64,000 nucleotides of DNA from Bursaphelenchus xylophilus (lineage: Eukaryota; Nematoda; Chromadorea; Rhabditida; Aphelenchoididae). The stretch covers positions 10,106,001 through 10,170,000 of the forward strand of contig CAJFCV020000004.1 in assembly GCA_904066235.2 (NCBI GenBank), written 5' to 3'. This document shows positions 55,801 to 64,000 of the stretch, in pieces. The position numbers and the translations under genes are program-made. The notes beneath the pieces were generated by a model. That model did not search any database. It was not told the DNA's origin and saw only the letters and a list, made by a program, of their open reading frames with translations. Positions within the stretch are counted from its first letter, which is position 1, and every line of letters begins with the position of its first letter.

Positions 55801-58745
55801 GGTGCTTGTAGGCCCAAGTAGAGGAAAGTTATGGCTCAAATACTACCGCCAACCCGTAATTTTGGACGTAAAAAGTCACTCCGATTGAGAATTGGCGCAA
55901 TCCTCATTTTCCTGCCGTCTCTCCCGTTTCGCATGCATTTCCTCTGTTCCCTCGCTCACTCATATTTCTATTTTCTTTATTTTGCGTTCGTGAAACAGGC
56001 CCCTGATGCTAGCCGGATATTGTTTTAGGTAATTTCTGAAGTTTCAGATGGAGGTGAGACACAAGTATGGTCTCAAAACGTTGAAAAAATTCTTCTGATT
56101 CAGGTGATATATGGATTGATCCATTTCTCCCGCTTTTAATTCGTTTAAAATAATTTTCTTTGTTTTTTAGTTATGTTGATGTCGGCAGAAATGTAAAAAG
56201 TGATTTATTGCACGAAGACCTACTGTCTAAACTTTCTAAGGTCTCAATCAGGTCATGAAAAGTATAAAAATACCACCAGAAAGCACAGAAAACACCATCG
56301 CTTACCCCTGTGTCCGATGTACACTCAAAATTTGAAAACGTTACTTATTACGTAATTGCGGCTATGAATTTTCAAAATTTTCAGCCCAAGTTGTGTCAAC
56401 CATTCCAAACAGAGATTTATCTAAATGTCCGAACAACATACACCTGGAATTTTTATGTCCGCGAACAGTCCATCTAAATATTTATGTCCGCGAATAGGGT
56501 GTCCGCGAGTTGGGCGTCCGCGAATAGGGCAACCCGTGTCCGCGAGTTGGGTGTCCGCGAATAGAGATGTCCGCGAAGTGTCCGACACCCCGAAAAACGT
56601 ACCACTTTGCATCCGGAAAGTATTACAAACGTAGCAGAATACCTCCGTCTTCAAGTTAAAAAACTCAAATTCAAAATCGCTTCTTGTGAGCGAAACTCTT
56701 GAAACCGGAGTTTTTTTACAGTGGGGGACCTTATCCATTAGCAAAAAACGTACCATTTTGCACCGGGAAGTATCAAAAATGTGGCAAAATGCTTCCCTCT
56801 CCAAGTGAAAAAACTTCGTTTTGAAGGGCGCCCCTTCCCTTCACAAAAAGAGCGGGCTTTTGAAATCGGAGTTTTTTCACTTGGAGAGGGAAGCATTTTG
56901 CCACATTTTTCATACTTCCCGGATGCAAAATGGTACGTTCTTTGCCAACAGATCAGCTCTCCCACCGTAGTAAACAACTTTATCGGAATTTTCAAAATTA
57001 CCTCTCCCTTCTCTAGCCTCTCCAGAACATTCGTATTCAGCTCCTTCGTGCGCAGGAACCATTGGTCCATCAACCGGCCCTCACAAAGATCGCCGGATCT
57101 GCTACAAATCGGCAACACGGTCTTTTCCACCTTTTCCTCTCCGCCGAACGCCTCAATTCGAGTCAGGAATTTGACGACCTTCTCTTTGGCGTCAAATCGA
57201 TCCAATCCTTCGAACTTGCCAGCAAATTTTGTCAAATTCCCGGCATCGTCGGTCACCGGGATTAGCCTCATTTTTCTCTTGAATTCCTCCGCCGAATCGG
57301 AGTAAATCCGGTAGTCAACCGGACTACAGGCCGGTGTAACTTTTAGGACGCCCGTTCCGAGGTCTGGATCGACTAATTCGCTGGGGATCACGGGAATTTG
57401 CTCCTCGGACATTGGATTTTTGACAAATCTGCCGATAAAACCGAAAAATCGCGGGTCTTTTGGGTTCACAGCCAAGGCAGTGTCAGCAAATACGCTTTCA
57501 GGCCGTGTGGTAGCCACTTCCAGATATTCTGGATCACTAAAAACAAGAAATGAAAAAAATTTATATTGTAGTAGATATCTGCAAAATTTTTGCTATAACA
57601 TAAAAAAATAGTTCGAAATCAGCGCAAACTTTCTAGTTTATGCTCAAAACTCACCCATGTCTTCGATCCACCAGCTTATATCGGACTTTATACATCACTC
57701 CGACCTTCACCTTCCTCATTCCGCCTTTTGGATTCGGGATTGTCACGCTACCCCCAACCGGCGTCAAATCCACCTCTTCATTTGATATGGCCGACCTCAA
57801 CGATGGACACCAGTTTATAATCCGCTTGTCTCGATAAATTAGACCATCTTTTTCCAACTGAACAAAGGCTGTGTTGACTGCAGTCTTGAACTTGTTATTC
57901 ATGGTGTAGAAGGGGCGTGACCAATCCAAGGTGGTGCCTAACTGTCGTAATTGGTTGGAAATTTCCTTTTCTCTGCTGAAATAAATGCTCATGAATTTTG
58001 CAGTTTGTTTCAAAAGGTTATAAATATTTTGCCGCAACCTATAGATGCCTAAAATAATAATAGACAGCACTACATGAAAATAGCGCAAAAACAGATTGCC
58101 ATCTGACTGATTAGAAGAAACATAAACCAATCTACCCAATAAAGGAAACTTTCCGACAGAAAATCAAGTTTTAGAGACAAAGATTGGCAAAAGTGTTATC
58201 CATGACGTCTAAATTAAGATCAGGTCAGAATCGCTCAAACTCTCTCTGAGCCACGTCGCAACCAACCTAAACACCAAGAAAGCAACTCAAATTAACTCAC
58301 ACTTCCTTCCAATCCAAGCAATGCTCCAGAAAATCGTCACTACTCAGCTCATGCCGTCGAACCCTCCTGGTCTTCCACAACATTTTCTCCACCGCCGTTT
58401 GAGTCGCAATTCCAGCATGATCGAATCCCGGGATCCACTCCACATTCCGGTCGTTCAGCCGCTGAAACCTGCAGATCGCATCTTCGACGGTTACGGTAAG
58501 CGCATGGCCAATGTGAAGGACACCGGTCACATTCGGCGGAGGTAGAACCATTTTAAAGACCTCTCCTTTGCCATTCCTCTCGGATGTTCCATTGTGATAC
58601 TTGTGTTTGTAGTAATCTCGGACCTCGTCCCACGAGAATTTAGTGGAAACACTAAATTTTGAAAAAAATTTTTTAGATAAAGCAATTATATTGCCTTAGC
58701 CTACCTGGAAGCTCTGGATTGAATAAAAAGTCTGCGAGATAACAT
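47517..58745 (-). CDS. VARS2: Valyl-tRNA synthetase, mitochondrial type, 979 aa, ten exons
   Basis: Minus-strand exons: 58705-58745, 58301-58651, 57655-57975, 57002-57536, 50502-51051, 49902-50140, 49594-49725, 49376-49549, 49018-49335, 47517-47795; phases close. Exon 1 encodes MLSRRLFIQSRASS, a basic, Ser-rich start like a mitochondrial presequence. The class I signatures are PPPNVTGVLHIGH (HIGH at 60-63) and RKMSKSRGNVIDP (562-566); the editing domain begins at EVATTRPESVFADTA, and LDWSRPFYTM and CLSRQLVWGHRIP are ValRS blocks. The C-terminus is a Lys/Glu-rich coiled coil, as in ValRS. Role: charges tRNA-Val and edits threonine. TTTAG lies 10 bp before the ATG (possible trans-splice site). 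Intron 4 is about 5.95 kb. The stop codon coincides with the end of element C. Confidence 0.93.
47850..48880. repeat. 165-170-bp tandem array with paired GCAC-N-GTGC in ValRS intron 9
   Basis: About seven units; most carry two sites, GCACAGTGC and GCACTGTGC, some 25 bp apart in inverse relation, followed by CAATTTTTTCGCAAA and a conserved AAATTACGTATTTTAAAC. The array fills nearly all of the intron between exons 9 and 10. Confidence 0.88.
51087..51260. repeat. Cluster of GCAC-N-GTGC sites in ValRS intron 4
   Basis: Five sites spaced 28-57 bp apart lie 30-210 bp inside the intron, next to exon 5. There is no clear tandem unit, which suggests the sites themselves are kept while the spacers drift. 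Confidence 0.7.
51264..51592. mobile_element. R1 copies on the left flank of the Mutator-like element
   Basis: One R1 copy (51264-51501, left end truncated) is followed by the right half of another (from 51504, GTTGAAGAGGGAGG) and the first bases of a third, which is cut by the Mutator-like insertion at 51593. Confidence 0.65.
52620..54065. mobile_element. Nested foldback element A with CTG duplication
   Basis: The ends are GGGCCTGTTTCATCAACG and its complement, with CTG at 52617-52619 and 54066-54068. Arms of about 650 bp pair around a centre near 53330. Removing it restores the outer element's arm, which is intact in the other copy. Three-base duplications occur in PIF/Harbinger-like elements. 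Confidence 0.8.
54779..56002. mobile_element. Nested foldback element B with CTG duplication
   Basis: The ends are GGGCCTGTTTCACGAACG and its complement, with CTG at 54776-54778 and 56003-56005. It shares CGGAGTGACTTTTTACGTCC with element A but the arms are otherwise diverged, so it is a related, separate family member. Confidence 0.8.
56591..56967. mobile_element. R1 copies on the right flank of the Mutator-like element
   Basis: The left half of an R1 (56591-56717) continues the copy cut at 51592. A complete R1 (56719-56967; CAGTGGGGGACCTTATCC to GCTCTCCCACCG) follows a TA in its loop. Confidence 0.65.
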
Positions 58746-58842
58746 GTTTATGGGCTAAATTGAACTTGAAAAGCGAGAAACATCAAGAACATTGCTAAAA
58801 CTTTCTAGAAATTCATTTGCAAAATATTTTTTCGAGCTAAAA

Positions 58843-58880
58843 CAAAATGCCAAGAATTTTTGGCATTCATTGTTTTCGTT
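58843..58880. promoter_or_regulatory. Shared promoter hairpin, ValRS copy
   Basis: AATGCCAA (58846-58853) and TTGGCATT (58860-58867), then CATTGTTTTCGTTG: the same block as at 24075-24112 upstream of polymerase delta. It lies about 100 bp before the ValRS ATG, between that gene and the ELO polyadenylation signal. Confidence 0.6.
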
Positions 58881-58972
58881 GTAAAACCGCTCGTCAAAAC
58901 TGCAGTTGTCGACAAAAACGATTTGCACTAATTTTCTAAAGCTTTGTAGAGCCAAGCAATGCATAAAAAATC

Positions 58973-58978
58973 TTTATT
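58973..58978 (-). terminator. Polyadenylation signal of the ELO gene
   Basis: AATAAA on the minus strand, 12 bp past the ELO stop codon, giving a very short 3' UTR. The next gene (ValRS) begins about 230 bp downstream. Confidence 0.6.
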
Positions 58979-58989
58979 CCAAAACTTTA

Positions 58990-60769
58990 TTAACATCCTT
59001 TGACCTTGTTTTTATTCCTCCCTCCGAAATTCACGTATTTCTCGGCAAAAAGTTTCGCCGCCAAGGCCAAGAACCCGCAAACGAGGGCAAAATGAACTGG
59101 CAGGGCGTAGAGGTTGGTTTCACACGGCATTTCATCCGCAATGTACGCAAACAGACTGGTCATACTGCCCAAGACGATAATGCATTGAATGATTTGAAGG
59201 GCGGCCACATATCGTCCAGCCGCACGTGCTGGCGGCCAAATATCCGTCGTGCTGTGGTAGGCGTGCATCAAGAAATTTGTGATGCTGTTGAGGAAGGGGG
59301 AAATCCGGAAAATTGAGCCTAAAAAGTTGAAAAAATCAATGTTGTACTAGAACCTAGGGTCATCAAAACTAAAAATCAAATTTCTCAAAGATAGGCGCTC
59401 GGATTTTAATGAAATTTTTTACGTGACGTTAGTTTAGTTCACTTTATAATTTCAAAAAATTTTAGCTTGTTTTTTTTTGGGCCTAGAAATCTTCGTGGCC
59501 CATCAAAAATGTGACATAAAGAATTTTGATAAAACTTTAAGAATCCTAACACTAATCGTTGGCTAATTCTCTCAAAATCATCTTGAGAATTCAACAAGCA
59601 AAAAAAAAAAAAAAAAAAATTCTGCTCACCAGCCGTATAAAAACTGTAAAGTCCCCATAAAGGTAGCACCATGCGATAAAGATGGTGAAGAATTGTGGGT
59701 CTCGTCCCTCTCGCGGACATTAAGACAACATCTCCCATTCTGAATATGCTCGAAATGCAGTAGACATAGATTCCATAGCCACTGAACTTGTCTGTGTAGA
59801 GGTTCCCAACCTTGCAGACCGTGAAGTACCAACCTGAAAATGAAAAAAAAATATGGCAGAATTAACGTCTGTCGGGAAAATAATGAGCTGTCGCATTGAA
59901 AGTCGCATCGCCCCCGAGAAAATGAATTGTGTCGCGGCAAAATCAAATTGCCTTTCATTTTGTCAGCGATGCAATCAGCGCAGCGACATTATGCTCATTA
60001 TTTTCCCGACGCACTGATATCGAAACACTGTCAAATTAACAAGGGAAGTATCCCAAGTAGCGACGCTCAGATTTTTTAAAAATTTTGCAAACAAGTCGGG
60101 CATGTACTAAGTATCAATTCCTGAAAGTTTTAGCTCGCGCTTTGCGGGCGCCGCCGAGATATTCAACGATTTTTGCCGTCGAGAGAGCACACTAAACAGA
60201 GAGAAAAACACTTTTGGCCATAACTTCGCTAGTTTCGTATGGAAAAAAAATGATTTTTTGTGGAAACATTACCCTCTGTAGTAGAAAGAGGCATTAAGCT
60301 TTTCATGCCGGAATTCGGCAAAAAGTGTCAAATTTTCGGCGACTTTCGATCTAAAAATCTCGGTTGTTTCTGCAAAGCGCGAACTAGGATTCTCGCATAT
60401 ATCCTAGAAAAAATTATTCTAAATTTATGATAAGTTTCATCAAAATCTGAGCATCGCATTTGAGGTACTTCCCCTCTAAGATAGTTTTCGCTTACCATTC
60501 CCCAGAGCCTCTTGGAATTCGGGAAGCATCAAAACGACGACATAAAATGCGAGTGAGGCGTTCATTCCGTTCCAGAAGATTGTCAAATACTCCAACCAAT
60601 CGGGGATACAAGCATAAGTGCGGCTTCTGCGTGTCATTTTCCACGCGATCAGAGCGTAGAAAACTTCGATAAAGAGCAGGTAGGCTCGCAATGACAGTAG
60701 ATAGTCGTATTTGGCGACCGTATTGTGTCTGCCGTAGTAGTGACGGGGGAGCTGCTCGACCGACCACAT
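58990..60769 (-). CDS. ELO-family fatty-acid elongase homologue, 268 aa, degenerate His box
   Basis: Minus-strand exons 60496-60769, 59630-59833 and 58990-59318 join in phase. The protein has five or more hydrophobic segments; MGDVVLMSARGTRPTILHH and NFLMHAYHSTTD align with the two central ELO blocks, and VAALQIIQCIIVL with the helix after the second. Known of the family: ELO proteins sit in the endoplasmic reticulum and condense malonyl-CoA with acyl-CoA, using an HXXHH box. Here that box reads HHLYR: the first His is kept, the last two are replaced. It may be a pseudoenzyme or a diverged branch. The frame is intact, so it is not an obvious pseudogene. Intron 1 carries R2 and R3 copies. Confidence 0.78.
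59865..60016. mobile_element. R2 MITE in ELO intron 1
   Basis: The ends are GTCTGTCGGGAAAATAATGA and TCATTATTTTCCCGACGCA, with pairing arms containing GAAAATGAATTGTGTCGCGG. Confidence 0.65.
60052..60478. mobile_element. R3 repeat in ELO intron 1
   Basis: It has GCGACGCTCAGATTTT at the left, TTAGCTCGCGCTTTGCGG and TCTGCAAAGCGCGAAC in order, and ends ATCTGAGCATCGCA about 10 bp from the exon 1 donor on the minus strand. Confidence 0.65.
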
Positions 60770-61029
60770 GGCTTGCACGAGAAATGGAAATTGGAAGAGA
60801 GAGGAGCGGTTTTTTGTTTTGGTTATGCAAATTTGAATTTGAAAAAATGCGATTTTTGTTGATTTTTGCGAAATTTATTTTGAGTTATTCAAATTTCAAA
60901 GGTCAAAAACTTCAACGTTTTTTGATGAAAAGACTTACATACAGTGGCGGACCTGGTCCAGTCGCAAAAAAAGTACCACTTTGCATCCCGGAAGTATTAA
61001 AAATGTGGCAAAATGCTTCCCTCTCCAAG

Positions 61030-61503
61030 AGTAGGACCTAGGCCAGCACCATGACCAACAATCACAAGTTCAAACACATTTGGAGCCCGTCAACACCTTT
61101 GGAGCCAGCGGAACCTCAAGAGCAACTCGCATGGATACCCGGAAATGGTCTCACCTCGGAAACACTTATTGGCATTCTGCAGCAACTACAATAGGATCCA
61201 CGAAGAAGAAGGAATTGAGATATTAGACAAAAGGATAGATGGAAATATAGGACAGGAATTGGTCAGAGGTTGGAGACGGCCAGAAGGAGGACAGAAGAAG
61301 GACGCGCGAGGGCGTGAGCCCGAGTACTATCTGTTTGTTACAGTTTGGTCTTGGTTTATTGTTGACTTATTTACCGTTGCTCGTATTTTCCCCAATTGTA
61401 TCGTTTAGTTTGGATAAATCTGTCAATTATACGTGTTTGGCGAGTCGTTTCTAGGAGATCCTCGGATCTCATATCCTCACGAACTACCCCAAATAGTTCT
61501 AAT
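61030..61503 (+). repeat. 5' long terminal repeat
   Basis: This 474-bp repeat is defined by the target duplication on its left and by the primer-binding site on its right. Only its final 15 bases are found again at the far end (62832-62846). Confidence 0.65.
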
Positions 61504-62846
61504 TGGCGACCACGTGCACTCCACAATCTTCGGCGACGTTCGATTCGGTTTTGCGTTGGATTTTGAGGTGATTTTCCCCTATTTTTCTCTTGAATTTTAG
61601 GTACGAACTTCTCTTGACAGTTCGAAAGATATTTGAACCTCTATTGACAGTTCAAATCGATTTGCGAGCTTCTATTGATAGCTTGTAGGAACTCCGAACT
61701 TCTATTGATCGTTTCGGATTTCTTCTGAGAAACTCTATTTGATCGTTTCGAATTTCCTCTGAGAACCTCTATCGAAGAGTTCCAGCGACCATCGGCTGTC
61801 CTCTCTTGGAAAGTGACCGATCGTCGATTTGAAGCGCTATCGTGCTTGTTTTTCTGGGAATTTATCGAGTCCCCGAAATTGTGTTGAATTCCTTATCCCT
61901 CTGAAGGATTCTCCACGTCAAAGAGAATATTTATCGCATATTCTTGCCATATCGGAGCCTTTTGTTCAAGGAAATCCCGATTTTTTCAAGTAAAATTCGA
62001 TCCGGATATTATACTTGATTTTCGAAGGAAATTGTGTCTTCATCCTGTTGTTTATCTCAATTGCCGATTAGTGAACCTGTTTTAGCGAATAGATTGAATC
62101 GCAAAGGTGTATTTGAGAAGTTCCGAACTATTTGAAGAGTTTACGGATTTTTGGGTATTAATTTAGGTAATACTTGACGAACTTTGCGTTATATTGCGCG
62201 TTTTTGTGCCCCGTTGTTTTGAGATACAGTGCCCGTTCCTGCCGGTTAGAATAGCAGAGTCTGTTTCTTGTTTATTTGCTGATTATCTCGTTGATTTGGG
62301 CAATTTTTTCGTTGATTACCTTGGCTGATATCACTTTTTCGTGAATTCCATTGATTTTGATTAGAATTTTGATAGTATTGTTGCGGTTCTATCCGGTTTA
62401 TCCTGCTGAAGATAAACTATTCGTGTGTGAATTTGTTTCATTGATTTTTAAATTGATTTTTACAGGAGAATTTGAGACAGATCCTTGAAAGACCTAGTTT
62501 AATATCGAAACCGAAGAAAATTGTTGATAAGTTCCTTTTACTTGTGTGTTCCACCTTTAGATTGAATAATTCGAGGCATTCACAGAAATTCGCGGCTTCC
62601 GACATTAATTTAGTTGATTTGTTACCTAAAATTTGAAAAAAACTTTCTAAAAATGCCGAACTTCACGCTAATTTCTCCTCCTACTCCTTCCTTGCGTCCT
62701 GAAGACTTTCATCCTTATGATTTGCGGGTAGAAAGAACTGAATTCTACCAAGAAAGCACGAAAAAAGCATTGTCAGACATAAGCATCACAATTACATTAA
62801 CAGAAACACAAATTTTTTCTCTGAAAATGGGCCAAATAGTTCTAAT
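61030..62846 (+). mobile_element. Internally deleted LTR retrotransposon
   Basis: The element is flanked by the 4-bp direct repeat CAAG (61026-61029 and 62847-62850). The 5' LTR is 61030-61503 (AGTAGGACC...TTCTAAT), followed at once by TGGCGACCACGTGC, a typical primer-binding start. An untranslated stretch of about 1.1 kb contains repeated CTTCTATTGATMGTTT words. A gag-like start follows, and the element then jumps to the last 15 bases of the 3' LTR (CCAAATAGTTCTAAT). Most coding sequence is missing. The primer-site wording is reminiscent of BEL/Pao elements, but no reverse transcriptase remains to prove it. Confidence 0.75.
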
Positions 62847-62853
62847 CAAGTGA
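62653..62853 (+). pseudogene. Truncated gag-like reading frame
   Basis: The frame starts MPNFTLISPPTPSLRPEDFH and runs about 60 codons before the internal deletion joins it to the end of the LTR and R1 sequence. It is placed where gag begins in LTR elements; I see no zinc-knuckle. Confidence 0.4.
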
Positions 62854-63014
62854 AAAAGCTGCGTTTTTGAAAGGCGCGCCCTTTCCCTTACAAAAAAGCG
62901 TTTTGAAATCGGAGTTTTTTCCGCTTGGAGAGGGAAAGCATTTTGCCACATTTTTGATGCTTCCCGGATGCAAAATGGTACGTTTTTTGCGGCTGGACAA
63001 GGTCAGTCACTGTA

Positions 63015-63163
63015 TCAGTCTGTAGGGAAAATAATGAACATTTTTTTGCATCGAAAATCGCATCGCATAGAAAATGAATTGTGCCGCGGCAAAGCCAGCT
63101 GCTTTTCACTAGCGATGCGACCGGTGCAGCAAAATTTCTTTCATTATTTTCCCGACAGACTGA
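63015..63163. mobile_element. R2 MITE, copy near the right edge
   Basis: TCAGTCTGTAGGGAAAATAA follows TA, and the right end TTATTTTCCCGACAGACTGA precedes TA. It abuts the R1 right end exactly, sharing the TA. Confidence 0.75.
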
Positions 63164-63165
63164 TA

Positions 63166-64000
63166 TGAGAAATAGTGAATCGCCCATCATTGCTTTGTGA
63201 CGGTAGCCGCAGAATTTGACACGCGACTGCCCGTTTTTCGACGAGGTGAAGCGTTTTGCTGCAAAGACCTGTCAATATTTTCCCGACAGACTGATATTTG
63301 TGTTTCTTTTGTCGAAATACCTGATGATTTCTTGCTCGTAAGTTGGCCAAAATTCGCAATTTGTTGCGCCCACTTTCCCGTCGACATAGATCTTTGATTT
63401 TCAAAGCTCGTATTCCTGTAACATCACCGTGAAAACTACACCTACACTTTACTTAGAATCAATAGTGTAGACAGTATACGCTGTAGCCTAGTCATGTTGC
63501 ATGGGTCCCTAGAGGATGACTGGCATTATCATTTTGAGCGACTTTGTGTTCTTTGAGTTCAATAAGAGTTTCGCTGAAGAATAGAGTGGGGTTGAAGAGG
63601 TTGATTATTATTTACATGTAATTGGAGGAAGCAAGCCTTTCATGTGGCCTATAATAAACATTTATCATCGAGAGTAAGAGTTCAGCGACTTGCTTACACA
63701 CAAACATGGTTCCCGGGCCGGGCTCTGGGAAGTTTGAAAATGGGCCGAGCCTACTTTTTAGCGGCCTAGGGCTCAAGTTTGCTGCCGACATTAACCGACT
63801 AGAACTACAATTTTCTAATCGACGTAGTACACTGAAAGAAAAAACATCAAATTCAAATTCATCAAAATAAAACATCACGCATTTATGATGTCCACGACAT
63901 CAAAAGCTGGAGATTTTGATGTTTTCATCAAAAAAACTTTTTTGATGTTTGGGTTTATCAAATTCCAATTTGCCAATTGAACTCAAAAGGAAGGGCACAC
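63166..64000. other. Right-edge intergenic sequence
   Basis: A diverged R2-like half (63180-63294, ending TTTTCCCGACAGACTGA) is followed by sequence with no convincing gene. From about 63840 the words CATCAAA and TTTGATG recur in both orientations, possibly the start of another inverted-repeat element cut by the window edge. Confidence 0.4.

Larger units (their letters stand above)
51593..56590. mobile_element. Mutator-like foldback element, 5 kb, with 9-bp target duplication
   Basis: The direct repeat CGAAAAACG lies at 51584-51592 and 56591-56599; joining the flanks restores an R1 sequence. The subterminal zone on each side is an irregular array of TTCGCGGACA/TGTCCGCGAA words, and the inner arms (about 51740-52616 versus 54069-54775 plus 56006-56400) are reverse complements. 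A 9-bp duplication and long inverted arms fit Mutator-like elements; no transposase remains. Two smaller foldback elements are nested within it. Confidence 0.75.
60942..63012. mobile_element. R1 MITE split by an LTR retrotransposon
   Basis: The left half is 60942-61029 (CAGTGGCGGACCTGG after TA). The right half resumes at 62847 and ends GTCAGTCACTG at 63012, followed by TA. The break falls in the R1 word CTCTCCAAGTGAAAA. Confidence 0.75.

Noticed and set aside
63612..63878. An 88-aa minus-strand frame near the right edge.
   Set aside because: It has no start context, splice sites or family motifs, and it overlaps the beginning of a repeat-like stretch.

Overview
The window looks like nuclear DNA of a nematode, probably a rhabditid; I could not fix the species. 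The evidence is many introns with the worm-type acceptor TTTTCAG, several very short introns (about 40-50 bp), likely trans-splice acceptors just before start codons, compact genes in between, and heavy loads of small palindromic DNA transposons. I read six solid protein genes; nearly all exon phases close with GT-AG splicing (one likely GC-AG).

Layout. 1-4.3 kb: foldback repeats and one weak two-exon candidate gene. 4.5-7.05 kb (+): a secreted CAP/SCP-TAPS protein in four exons, with a decayed copy of its third exon just upstream. 8.5-12.5 kb (-): PIG-S, a GPI-transamidase subunit. 13.0-14.4 kb (-): a tetraspanin. 15.8-24.0 kb (-): the catalytic subunit of DNA polymerase delta in 15 exons, with all exonuclease, polymerase and Cys motifs. 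24.1-38.2 kb: a 14 kb stretch with no convincing gene, in which GC-rich islands alternate with transposons; it lies upstream of 38.2-41.0 kb (+), an AP-2 transcription factor, and may hold its control elements. 42.1-43.3 kb: a dead mariner. 43.6-47.5 kb: a 3.9 kb element with about 650 bp inverted repeats, inserted exactly at the stop codon of 47.5-58.7 kb (-), a mitochondrial-type valyl-tRNA synthetase in 10 exons. The fourth intron of that gene is almost 6 kb and holds a Mutator-like foldback element that itself carries two smaller foldback elements. 59.0-60.8 kb (-): an ELO-family fatty-acid elongase homologue whose catalytic histidine box is broken. 61-63 kb: an internally deleted LTR retrotransposon sitting inside a small Tc1-like element.

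The most unusual signals are not genes. (i) A near-palindrome GCAC-N-GTGC occurs about 45 times, almost all in tandem arrays inside introns of three unrelated genes (CAP, AP-2, ValRS). (ii) A short word, TTATATTRYACWWGGTC, and a second, ACCTTATTTTAGG, recur in many otherwise transposon-free introns. (iii) A 22-bp hairpin with near-identical flanks stands about 100-130 bp upstream of both the polymerase delta and ValRS start codons. (iv) Several introns are almost wholly long hairpins whose outer arms are particular to the locus.

The genes do not form one pathway: they cover replication (pol delta), mitochondrial translation (ValRS), GPI anchoring (PIG-S), membrane organisation (tetraspanin), lipid metabolism (ELO), secretion (CAP) and developmental transcription (AP-2). 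All calls rest on reading the sequence and on remembered family signatures; no database search was run.
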